The position numbers and the translations under genes were made by a program. A stretch of 60,002 nt of DNA from Pontibacter sp. HSC-14F20 (GTDB taxonomy: Bacteria; Bacteroidota; Bacteroidia; Cytophagales; Hymenobacteraceae), in contig NZ_JAHZTC010000024.1 in assembly GCF_019599265.1 (NCBI RefSeq), forward strand, positions 1 to 60,002, given 5' to 3'. Positions 5,849 through 13,810 of this stretch are shown one piece after another. The number at the start of each line of letters is the position of its first letter. The stretch's first letter is position 1. Below the pieces are notes generated by a model. That model ran no database searches, had not been told where the DNA came from, and saw only the letters and a program-made list of their open reading frames with translations.

Positions 5849-7174
5849 ATGTACATCTATCTTCCGCAGGAGGTCGTCGACTGGGTCGACAGAGATTTCA
5901 ACGGGCTTAAAGAGCTCGTATTAGGGGGCGGCGGGAAGTGGAGCCGCACCGTAGAGAAGCGGCTAAGGGAGAGGACCCTGTTCCTGATCTGGTACGTTAT
6001 CACCAGGCGCCTTTTCCCCGCCAAGGGGGAAAACGGGGAGCGGCTCCGGGAGAAGTCAAGCCTGAGGGAGTTCGTCAGCATCCACCGCGACGAGCTCGCC
6101 CGCTACGGGGGGAGCACGCACTACTACAGCATCAGGAAATTTCTGGAGCAAGTCCCCGTCTTGGTGGTAAACGAGGCGTACTCGACGGGGCTGCCCGAGA
6201 GGAAAAAGGACTCCTTCACGAAGAGCTACAGGCTCGTGGGCGTGGAGTTTTCCTCCCGCTCCATCACCAGGGTGAAGCTCACTGACCCGCACCTGCTCAA
6301 AAAGCTTACTGCCGCCAAAGTAGGACAGGTGCCGGAGTACCTGCACCGCTACAGGCGGGAGGTGCTCAGCCGGGTATCGCTTAGCGAGGAGGCGGAGGAG
6401 AGCCTGCTGGCTAGCCAGGGGGACTATGAAGAACTTGAGTTCTACCGGGCGATCTACCCGGTCTATAACCTGAGGAGGAGGGACTACCTCAAGCTCGATA
6501 GGGAGGGCAGGCTCTACCACCCCTTCAACAGCCTGGACAACAGCCTACGCCGCTTCCTCAGGATAGACAACCGGCCGGAGCAGCCGGACTGGGTGGAGGT
6601 GGACGTGTCGGCCTGCTACTTCTTTATCTTCGGAGCTTACCTGGCCTTGGAGGGGAACAGGGGCCGGGACTTGGAGCGCTTCAACGCGATGGCAAGTGGC
6701 GGGGACCTCTACACGGCCCTTTACGATTACTGCCTGGGCGAGCTCATGAAGCAGGGGAGAGTGGGGGAGGTAGAGGAACTGGAGGAAAAGTACGGGGGAA
6801 CCAAGGAACTGGTGAAGAAGGCGATGCTCAGGTCCCTCAACAGAAAGCCTAATAGCAACCTGAGCGCCATCAATCAGCACCTGACCCTGTACCGGGTGGC
6901 CCGGGAGTTCTTCCCCACCGTGTTCGGGGAGGTGGAGCGGCTTAACCGCGAGGACAACGCTGTCGTCTACCGCACCATTACCAGGCTGGAAAGCTCGGTC
7001 ATGGTCGAGTACCTGGTGCCCCGGGCGCTGGACCTGCGGCTGGTCTTCATCACCAGGCACGACGGCGTGATCTGCCAGCGACAAGATTCCGACGCTATCC
7101 GGCAGCTGATACAGCAGGGTTTTAAGAAGAGGCTGGGCCGGGAGCCAAGTGTTAAGATCAAGCCCGTTAGGTAG
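5849..7174 (+). CDS. Family-A-polymerase-like palm protein of unknown role
   Basis: A 441-aa soluble protein. The C-terminal half carries an ordered set of motifs like DNA polymerase I and T7-type polymerases: GRLYHPFNSLDNSLRRFLR (220-238) before the palm; motif A EVDVSACYFFIFGAYL (250-265, D252); a motif-B-like helix KELVKKAMLRSLN (319-331); ITRLESSVMVEYL (377-389), resembling the helix before motif C; and motif C ITRHDGVIC (401-409, H404-D405). No 3'-5' exonuclease domain and no room for full fingers and thumb. The N-terminal ~200 residues are unrecognised. GC-rich codons differ from the AT-rich cassettes. It could be a plasmid replication protein, a primer-making polymerase or part of a defence system. 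The polymerase relationship is inferred from motif order. Confidence 0.6.
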   Translation: MYIYLPQEVVDWVDRDFNGLKELVLGGGGKWSRTVEKRLRERTLFLIWYVITRRLFPAKGENGERLREKSSLREFVSIHRDELARYGGSTHYYSIRKFLEQVPVLVVNEAYSTGLPERKKDSFTKSYRLVGVEFSSRSITRVKLTDPHLLKKLTAAKVGQVPEYLHRYRREVLSRVSLSEEAEESLLASQGDYEELEFYRAIYPVYNLRRRDYLKLDREGRLYHPFNSLDNSLRRFLRIDNRPEQPDWVEVDVSACYFFIFGAYLALEGNRGRDLERFNAMASGGDLYTALYDYCLGELMKQGRVGEVEELEEKYGGTKELVKKAMLRSLNRKPNSNLSAINQHLTLYRVAREFFPTVFGEVERLNREDNAVVYRTITRLESSVMVEYLVPRALDLRLVFITRHDGVICQRQDSDAIRQLIQQGFKKRLGREPSVKIKPVR

Positions 7175-7199
7175 TAATTAGAAGAGTGATTTACTACCT
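7169..7199. terminator. Hairpin over the stop codon of the polymerase-like gene
   Basis: AGGTAGTAA (7169-7177) pairs perfectly with TTACTACCT (7191-7199); the stop TAG is at 7172-7174. There is no T-run, so it is a weak terminator or a binding site. Confidence 0.35.
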
Positions 7200-7241
7200 A
7201 TTTGAATATGGAATGGCATTCATAATGCACACTTTAGAGTC

Positions 7242-7589
7242 TCATGAGGCCCTTCTGCTTTTGCTGATAACCATAATGGATGCTGGCTCAGCCTCGATTT
7301 CAGCAACGGTCCTTTGACGTGCAGCTTTAACCCAATCCGCCAGCTCTTGCTTGACAAAGTATAGCCGCTTGCCTTTCTTAAGGTGGGGTATCGATCTGGA
7401 GCTGGTTTTTTCATAGATGGCTGACTTTGATATGTTAAGGTATGCGGCAGCCTCGTCTACTGTTAAAAAATCACCAGATGACTGAGTGCAGTCTGTTTTA
7501 TCCAGCCGTTCTTGAATGTCCAGCAGGATAGACTCTATACGGTCTATACGCTTCTCAATAATAGCAAAAGGGTTCTCCATCATACGCAT
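7242..7589 (-). CDS. Helix-turn-helix, excisionase-family DNA-binding protein
   Basis: A 115-aa protein. Residues ~8-32 form a short coiled coil (IEKRIDRIESILLDIQERL). Then FLTVDEAAAYLNISKSAIYE and IPHLKKGKRLYFVKQELADWV form the MerR/excisionase-type HTH (HTH_17) typical of Bacteroidota mobile elements. Such proteins control excision or transfer. It follows the next gene downstream on the minus strand with a 45-bp gap. The start could be either of the Met codons at 7589 or just after it. No recombinase is encoded in the window. Confidence 0.75.
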   Translation of the reverse strand: MRMMENPFAIIEKRIDRIESILLDIQERLDKTDCTQSSGDFLTVDEAAAYLNISKSAIYEKTSSRSIPHLKKGKRLYFVKQELADWVKAARQRTVAEIEAEPASIMVISKSRRAS

Positions 7590-7634
7590 TCCATCATTTG
7601 TTCCAATGCAAATATATAAAGGAGGTGCCCTGTG

Positions 7635-8477
7635 TTATTTGCGCTTTACTTGCGTATTATTTGCAAATGATTGTTGAGATGCCTTGCTTATAGCATCGAG
7701 TAGCCTTTGTTTGTGGCGTTTAAGTTCTTCACGTTCAGCCGGTCCGGGCGCATCACAGTATCTTTCTACATAGTTAAAGAGGTTCTGTCTGCTACCGATA
7801 ATATTCCCAAAGGTGGTTTTTAGGGCACTAGTTAGCTGCTCCTTATTGGTAAAATGCTTGTTCATTAAATATCCTAGCTCATTTAACACAACAAGCATGA
7901 TAGCATACTCTTTTTTTAATTTTACCTTTGAGTACAGCTCTTTCACGATGGGATACACCTTTTTACCATCCTCTGTCAGGTGGTAATAAAAACCGAACTC
8001 TCCATTTGAAGAGGGTGCCAGGTCTTGTTGCGGTAGTATTTGTTGAGGTTGTGATTTCTGTAGCGCTTGACCTTGCATAGGAGTTACGTTCGGCACAGAA
8101 ATTTTTAATAGGGATACAATTTCTTGTTTAAGCTGATATAGAGGATAAAGTGCCATTGAGATAGCTCCATTTAAAAGCCTGTCCTTATCGAGTATCTTTT
8201 GTGGTTCATGACCGGGTAAGGAAAGTACTTGGTATGGAGGTTCCTTTCCCTGCAGACTGCATTGCTTTAACGCTTCAACAATTTTGTCCCAATATTCTGA
8301 CTCTAGTTCATCCCTGCGTACGCAAATGTAGATGTCAACCTCGTGCAGAAGTGCTTTAAGCCTGTGAGGCTGATGGTTGTTTGTGATTTCTTCAATATAA
8401 TCGAGGATTTCAAATCTATCAAATGCCTCCTCTTCTACTAGTTTTAGAAAATCTGTTAAACCTATTCTAGCTTTCAT
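7635..8477 (-). CDS. Hypothetical protein, mobile-element associated
   Basis: A 280-aa soluble protein. The N-terminal ~110 residues are acidic and helical (EEEAFDRFEILDYIEEITNN). A Gln/Pro-rich linker (about residues 135-155) follows, and the C-terminal part (GKKVYPIVKELYSKVKLKKEY, NKEQLTSALKTTFGNIIGSR) looks like a folded helical domain. The order with an HTH excisionase-like gene recalls regulatory modules of Bacteroidota integrative elements (RteC-like proteins), but I see no diagnostic motif. It is divergent from hsdR. Function not assigned. Confidence 0.55.
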   Translation of the reverse strand: MKARIGLTDFLKLVEEEAFDRFEILDYIEEITNNHQPHRLKALLHEVDIYICVRRDELESEYWDKIVEALKQCSLQGKEPPYQVLSLPGHEPQKILDKDRLLNGAISMALYPLYQLKQEIVSLLKISVPNVTPMQGQALQKSQPQQILPQQDLAPSSNGEFGFYYHLTEDGKKVYPIVKELYSKVKLKKEYAIMLVVLNELGYLMNKHFTNKEQLTSALKTTFGNIIGSRQNLFNYVERYCDAPGPAEREELKRHKQRLLDAISKASQQSFANNTQVKRK

Positions 8478-8698
8478 TGCTTCCTTTGCTGCTTTTCAAT
8501 TTCCAGAACTGCTTGCCTTAGTCAATAACCAAGGGTGGGGAAAAACAATGTAGAGTAATGCGTTATACTGCCGTTTATCAGGCAGATATAACTGATATAC
8601 TATATACCCCAAATTTAATGTATTTGTTTTTCCTATTATGTCCTGATACTAAGAATATATGCATGTAAGAGAGCCAAAGAATAGCTTAGGTTAATCTT
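8478..8698. other. AT-rich divergent intergenic region
   Basis: It separates the minus-strand hypothetical gene from the hsdR operon. AT-rich, no gene seen; it should hold the minus-strand promoter as well as upstream sequence of the hsdR promoter. Confidence 0.4.
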
Positions 8699-8729
8699 TT
8701 GCTAAAATAAATACAATATCCTATATTTA
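8699..8729 (+). promoter_or_regulatory. Bacteroidetes-type promoter of the defence operon
   Basis: TTG (8699-8701), a 20-base spacer and TATATTTA (8722-8729) match the Bacteroidetes sigma-ABfr pattern TTG-N19-TAnnTTTG with one mismatch. Transcription would start near 8736, about 18 bases before the hsdR ATG. No other promoter of this quality was seen in the short gaps downstream. Confidence 0.5.
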
Positions 8730-8753
8730 CTTTCTGGTATACCTCTTGAAAAC

Positions 8754-11114
8754 ATGCTTAATAAAAAAGCCCTCTCAGAACGTGATATCTGCACAAAGTT
8801 CATTACGCCTGCCCTCGCGACAGCTGGCTGGGATATACAGAAGCAAGTGCGGGAAGAGTGGTCTTTCACCGATGGCAGGATCATCGTAAGGGGGCAGAAG
8901 TACACCAGGGGCACGAAGAAACGCGCCGATTACGTGCTCTTCTACAAATCCACCATGATAGCCATCATAGAGGCCAAGGACAACAACCACTCCGTAGGCC
9001 ATGGCATGCAACAGGCCAAGGAGTATGCTGACATTCTGGATATTCCCTTCGTGTACAGCTCCAACGGAGATGCTTTCCTGGAGCACGACACGACTAGAAC
9101 GGATAGCGAGATAGAACGAGAACTGTTGCTTAGCGCTTTCCCCTCTCCGGAGGAGCTCTGGCAGCGCTACGCCGCCCACAAAGGCCTCACGCCGACGCAG
9201 CAGGAAGTGGTGAAGCAGGAGAACCACACTGACGAGACAGAGCAAGCGCCGCGCTATTACCAGCAGATCGCCATTAACCGCACGATAGAGGCTGTGTCCA
9301 GAGGTGACCGCCGCATGCTGCTTGTGATGGCCACCGGCACCGGCAAAACTTACACCGCCTTCCAGATTATCTGGCGCCTCTGGAAGACGAAGACCGTGAA
9401 ACGGGTGCTTTTCTTGGCAGACCGCAACATACTGGTGGACCAGACCAAAACAGGCGACTTTCGCCCCTTTGGCTCGGACATCATGACCAAGATTGAGAAG
9501 CGGCAGGTGGACAAGTCTTACCAGATTTACTTTGCACTGTACCAAGGACTGACGGGAACCGAAGAGGAGAAAAACATCTTCAAGCAATTCTCTCCAGACT
9601 TCTTTGACATGGTGGTGGTGGACGAGTGTCACCGCGGTAGTGCCAGCGAGGAGTCTGCCTGGCGGGAAGTACTGACATACTTTAAGTCTGCCATACACCT
9701 GGGGATGACCGCCACCCCTAAGGAGACCAAAGATACATCCAACATCTACTACTTCGGGGACCCGCTCTATACCTACTCGCTCAAGCAAGGTATAGACGAT
9801 GGCTTCCTGGCCCCTTACAAGGTGGTACGCATCAGCCTGAACGTGGATGAGGGCTACCGCCCGGAGAAGGGCAAACGGGACAAGTATGGCTACGAAGTGG
9901 AGGACCGGGAGTACAATACCCGCGACTTCGACCGAAACCTGGTGATAGACCAGCGGACCAAGAAGGTGGCCCGTAAGATAAGCGAGTACCTGAAGCAGAC
10001 AGATCGGATGGCTAAAACCATTGTCTTCTGTGTGGACACCGAACACGCAGAGCGGATGCGCCAGGCGCTGGTAAACGAGAATAGCGATATGCTGCAGAAG
10101 TACCCCTATTACGTGGTACGCATTACTGGCGATGATGAGGTTGGCAAAAAGGAGCTGTATAACTTCTCGTCTGTAACAGAAAAACAGCCGGTGATTGCAA
10201 CCACTTCTAAACTGCTGACCACGGGGGTGGACACTAAGATGGTCAAGCTGATCGTGCTTGACTCGGGCATACAGTCCATGACGGAGTTCAAGCAGATCAT
10301 TGGCCGTGGCACCCGCCTGCGCGAGGACGACGGCAAGGTATACTTCACCATCCTAGACTTCCGGCAGGTAACCAAGCTGTTTGCCGATCCTGACTTTGAC
10401 GGACCTCCCGAGATGGTGTATGAACCCGGTGAGGATGACTCTCCTGTGCCTCCTACAGGAACAGGCGGTGGCGGAGAAGAACTGCCGGACGGAAAGCCGA
10501 TACCGGGCGAAGGGGCTGGTGATACAGGTAGTGACCCAGAGCCTGACAAGCCGAGGAAGTACTACATCAACGATGTGGCGGTGAAAGTGATTAACGAACG
10601 GGTACAGTACTACGGAGCGGACGGAAAACTCATCACTGAATCACTGAAGGATTACTCCCGCACGAAGCTGCTGAGTGAGTATGCTTCGCTGGACGACTTC
10701 CTGGTGAAGTGGAAGGCCAGTGAGCGCAAGGAGGTCATCATCAACGAGCTGGCCGAGAAAGGGGTACTGTTCGAGGAGTTGCAGCATGAGATCGGCAAGG
10801 ATATGGATGCCTTTGACCTGATCGTCCACATCGCGTTTGACCGACCGCCCCTTACACGCAAGGAGAGAGCGGAACAGGTGAAGAAGCGCAACTACTTCGA
10901 GAAGTATGGCACTGATGCCCGTGAGGTGTTGCAGACACTGCTGGACAAGTATGCCGATGAAGGTATAAGCTCTCTGGAGAACAATACTGTGCTGACCGTA
11001 AAGCCGCTGAACCAGCTTGGCACCCCTATTGAAATAGTGCGCCGCTTCGGTAAGAAGGCTGACTTTGAGAAGGCGATTAACGAACTGGAGCAGGAGCTTT
11101 ACAAAACAGCATAA
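8754..11114 (+). CDS. hsdR: Type I restriction enzyme, R (motor/nuclease) subunit, EcoEI-like
   Basis: 786 residues. The N-terminal nuclease domain has the PD-(D/E)XK residues RADYVLF…IIEAKD (D59, E73, K75). The SF2 translocase follows: Walker A MATGTGKT (192-199), DECH (290-293), TATP (319-322) and, later, the QIIGRGTRLREDDGK helicase motif VI. The C-terminus (after ~600) matches the EcoEI_R_C region, and a Gly/Pro-rich linker (~565-605) joins it. HsdR pulls DNA through the HsdMS complex and cuts unmethylated DNA at a distance. First gene of a compact operon; the next start is three bases after its stop. All catalytic residues are present. Confidence 0.95.
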   Translation: MLNKKALSERDICTKFITPALATAGWDIQKQVREEWSFTDGRIIVRGQKYTRGTKKRADYVLFYKSTMIAIIEAKDNNHSVGHGMQQAKEYADILDIPFVYSSNGDAFLEHDTTRTDSEIERELLLSAFPSPEELWQRYAAHKGLTPTQQEVVKQENHTDETEQAPRYYQQIAINRTIEAVSRGDRRMLLVMATGTGKTYTAFQIIWRLWKTKTVKRVLFLADRNILVDQTKTGDFRPFGSDIMTKIEKRQVDKSYQIYFALYQGLTGTEEEKNIFKQFSPDFFDMVVVDECHRGSASEESAWREVLTYFKSAIHLGMTATPKETKDTSNIYYFGDPLYTYSLKQGIDDGFLAPYKVVRISLNVDEGYRPEKGKRDKYGYEVEDREYNTRDFDRNLVIDQRTKKVARKISEYLKQTDRMAKTIVFCVDTEHAERMRQALVNENSDMLQKYPYYVVRITGDDEVGKKELYNFSSVTEKQPVIATTSKLLTTGVDTKMVKLIVLDSGIQSMTEFKQIIGRGTRLREDDGKVYFTILDFRQVTKLFADPDFDGPPEMVYEPGEDDSPVPPTGTGGGGEELPDGKPIPGEGAGDTGSDPEPDKPRKYYINDVAVKVINERVQYYGADGKLITESLKDYSRTKLLSEYASLDDFLVKWKASERKEVIINELAEKGVLFEELQHEIGKDMDAFDLIVHIAFDRPPLTRKERAEQVKKRNYFEKYGTDAREVLQTLLDKYADEGISSLENNTVLTVKPLNQLGTPIEIVRRFGKKADFEKAINELEQELYKTA

Positions 11115-11117
11115 CAA

Positions 11118-12338
11118 ATGGACGTACTAAACGAGCTGGAGTTGCAGAAAGCTTACCTGAAGCTGGTTCGCGACCCAGAGGTAGACAAACTAGAACTGGC
11201 GCTTAACAAGCCTAACATATTTTCCATACTCTCCATAGGGCATATGGAAATACGCCACTCCAATTTCCTGGGCTGGCTTCTTGACCCCAAGGAAAGCCAC
11301 GGGCTAAATGATATGTTTCTGAAGCGGTTCCTAAGGGAGATCTTCTTTGATGGAAAAATAGAAGGGCTTTACCCTATTGATGCAGAGCGGCTAAACTACC
11401 AGAATGTTGAGATCAGAAGGGAGTGGAGAAACATCGACCTATTTATTAAGTTTTCTGACCTGATTATCTGCATCGAAAACAAGATCTGGTCGAAAGATCA
11501 TTCCGAGCAGCTTAGCCGCTACAAGGCTATTGTCCATGAAGAGTACCCAGATACGAAGATTAAGAAGGTATTTGTGTACCTGACTCCGTACGGCGGTGCC
11601 AGCTCCCATGAGCAAGACACTTACGCTTTCATATCTTACCAGCACATTATACAGATTCTGGATCGTATCTTGTCCGTCTATAAGGACTTTATTGCACCAC
11701 AGTCCTCCTATTATATTCAAGACTACATTAAATCGTTAAAACGCAATCTTATGGGCAGCGATGTAACCAATGATATGGCTAGAGAAATTTACCTCAACCA
11801 TAAGAAACTGCTGGACTTTATCTTCGAGAACAAACCGGATCATACCGATGAATTCACAAATCTGCTAGGGTCATATCTGAGAAATAACGGATATAGCTTA
11901 GGCTCAACAGCAAAACACTATGTGAGGTTCTTACCAAATGCACTGAACCCTCTTGTACCTAGGTACAAAAAAGTTAAATCTGGTTGGGCTAAGAAAGAGG
12001 CTTTCCAATTTGAATTTCAGCTGGATAAAGATAAACTCATTTTCAAAGCCACAGGCGCTCCTTCAGGGCCAAACAGTGCATATAAAGAGAAGTTAACCGA
12101 AATTATGAATGGAGTTGATGGTGTGAGAGGAAACCAGGATAAGAGCTGGCAGAGCTTCTTCAGGGAAGAAGTGAAAATGGACATCGAGGAGCTGATGCGG
12201 AATGATCCTAAAACCAGACCTGCAGAATTTCAAACCTTCTGGAATGGCAAAGTTTACCCGATCATAGAAAAAGTAAAAGGTGCTATGCTTGCTCATAAAG
12301 AGGAGCTGATGGCCTTAAAACAAGAAGTAGAACAATAA
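11118..12338 (+). CDS. PD-(D/E)XK nuclease-superfamily protein (PDDEXK_4 type)
   Basis: 406 residues. NIFSILSIGHMEIRHSNFLGW (33-53) is the conserved N-terminal block of the PF14281-type family. The nuclease core is RNIDLFIKF (D107) followed by LIICIENKIW (E120, K122), and QLSRYK (131-136) is the following helix. The remaining ~250 residues are variable. It is co-transcribed with hsdR (3-bp gap) and hsdM (25-bp gap), so it is an integral part of the locus. It is not a standard type I subunit and may be an additional effector that acts when restriction fails; that is inference. Relatives are often found in defence islands. Confidence 0.8.
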   Translation: MDVLNELELQKAYLKLVRDPEVDKLELALNKPNIFSILSIGHMEIRHSNFLGWLLDPKESHGLNDMFLKRFLREIFFDGKIEGLYPIDAERLNYQNVEIRREWRNIDLFIKFSDLIICIENKIWSKDHSEQLSRYKAIVHEEYPDTKIKKVFVYLTPYGGASSHEQDTYAFISYQHIIQILDRILSVYKDFIAPQSSYYIQDYIKSLKRNLMGSDVTNDMAREIYLNHKKLLDFIFENKPDHTDEFTNLLGSYLRNNGYSLGSTAKHYVRFLPNALNPLVPRYKKVKSGWAKKEAFQFEFQLDKDKLIFKATGAPSGPNSAYKEKLTEIMNGVDGVRGNQDKSWQSFFREEVKMDIEELMRNDPKTRPAEFQTFWNGKVYPIIEKVKGAMLAHKEELMALKQEVEQ

Positions 12339-12363
12339 AAATTACGCTTACAAATACATTTAC

Positions 12364-13803
12364 ATGAGTAACCTTTCAGGTATAATTAAATCCATCCGCG
12401 ACATCATGCGCCAGGATGCGGGAGTGGACGGGGATGCACAGCGTATCTCCCAGATGGTGTGGATGCTTTTTTTGAAAGTTTTTAGCGACAAGGAAGAAGA
12501 GTGGGAACTGACTATAGACAACTATAAATCGCCGATACCTGCCAAGCTGCAGTGGAGCAACTGGGCTGCCGATGAGGAAGGTATGACCGGCGACGAGTTG
12601 CTCGACTTTGTGAACAACGAGTTATTCGAGACGCTGAAGAACCTTGACGTGGCACCGAAGACCGACCCGCAGGGATGGATCGTGAAGCAGGTGTTTGAGG
12701 ATACCTACAACTACATGAAGAGCGGCACGCTGATCCGTCAGGTGATCAACAAGATCAACCAGATCGACTTCAACTCTTCTTCGGACCGACACCTGTTTAA
12801 CGATATTTACGAGAACATGCTCAAGGAGCTGCAAAGCGCCGGCTCCTCGGGCGAGTACTATACCCCGCGTGCCGTAACGCAGTTTATGGTAGACATGACA
12901 GCTCCGCAGATAGGTGAAAGCGTGCTGGACCCTGCCTGCGGAACGGGCGGCTTCCTGACCTGCGCCATTGAGCACGTGCGCACCCAGCTGAGCAACCCAA
13001 GCGACATACAGACGCTGCAGGAAAGCTTTCAGGGTGTAGAGAAAAAGCCGCTGCCGCACATGCTGGCCACTACTAATCTGATGCTTCATGGCATGGATGT
13101 GCCGGTGATCCGCCACGATAACCTGCTGGTGCGGCCTTACGATAGTTGGGGGCCGAAAGACCAGGTAGATATTGTGCTGAGCAATCCGCCTTTCGGGGGA
13201 ACCGAGGAAGAAGGCACTGACGCTAACTTCCCGCCCAAGTTCAAGACGAAGGAAACTGCCGACCTGTTTATGGCCCTGATCATGCGCCTGCTTAAAGACA
13301 ACGGACGCGCTGCGGTGGTACTGCCCGACGGTACGCTGTTTGGCGAGGGTGTGAAAACGCGCATCAAAGAGGAGTTGCTGAGCAAGTGTAACCTGCACAC
13401 CATCGTGCGCCTGCCCAACGGCGTGTTTAACCCTTACACCAGCATCAAAACCAACCTGCTGTTCTTCACCAAAGGCCAGCCTACCAAAGACGTTTGGTAC
13501 TTCGAGCACCCCTACCCCGCCGGGCAGAAAAGCTACAACAAGGGCAAGCCGATCAACATAAAGGAGTTTGACCTTGAAAAGGCTTGGTGGCATAACCGCG
13601 AGGAGAACGAGTACGCCTGGTGCGTGCCGGTGGAGGAAATCGTGGCTCGCAACTACAACCTCGACATCAAGAACCCACATGCCCCGGAAACGGCTCTTGG
13701 CGACCCGAACGAGCTACTGGCACAGCTGCAGCAAACGGCACAGCGCGTAAAGGCGCTGCAGCAGGACATTGTAAATGCATTGGAAGAATCCCTGTTAAGC
13801 TAA
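12364..13803 (+). CDS. hsdM: Type I DNA methyltransferase, M subunit (N6-adenine)
   Basis: 479 residues. The N-terminal HsdM helical domain (MRQDAGVDGDAQRISQMVWM, 15-34) is followed by the Rossmann methylase: SSGEYYTPRAVTQFMV (161-176), AdoMet motif I DPACGTGGF (189-197) and catalytic motif IV NPPF (274-277). These give N6-adenine methylation of the sequence recognised by HsdS. The stop is seven bases before the next ATG, so translation of HsdM and HsdS is probably coupled. All motifs are intact. Confidence 0.96.
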   Translation: MSNLSGIIKSIRDIMRQDAGVDGDAQRISQMVWMLFLKVFSDKEEEWELTIDNYKSPIPAKLQWSNWAADEEGMTGDELLDFVNNELFETLKNLDVAPKTDPQGWIVKQVFEDTYNYMKSGTLIRQVINKINQIDFNSSSDRHLFNDIYENMLKELQSAGSSGEYYTPRAVTQFMVDMTAPQIGESVLDPACGTGGFLTCAIEHVRTQLSNPSDIQTLQESFQGVEKKPLPHMLATTNLMLHGMDVPVIRHDNLLVRPYDSWGPKDQVDIVLSNPPFGGTEEEGTDANFPPKFKTKETADLFMALIMRLLKDNGRAAVVLPDGTLFGEGVKTRIKEELLSKCNLHTIVRLPNGVFNPYTSIKTNLLFFTKGQPTKDVWYFEHPYPAGQKSYNKGKPINIKEFDLEKAWWHNREENEYAWCVPVEEIVARNYNLDIKNPHAPETALGDPNELLAQLQQTAQRVKALQQDIVNALEESLLS

Positions 13804-13810
13804 GCCGCGC

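Noticed and set aside
8775..10046. 423-residue open frame on the minus strand inside hsdR
   Set aside because: It is the complement of a strongly coding frame with all HsdR motifs; the translation is His/Leu/Val-rich with no family pattern.
12622..13680. 352-residue minus-strand frame inside hsdM
   Set aside because: Shadow of the intact hsdM frame in GC-rich codons; no start context or motifs.
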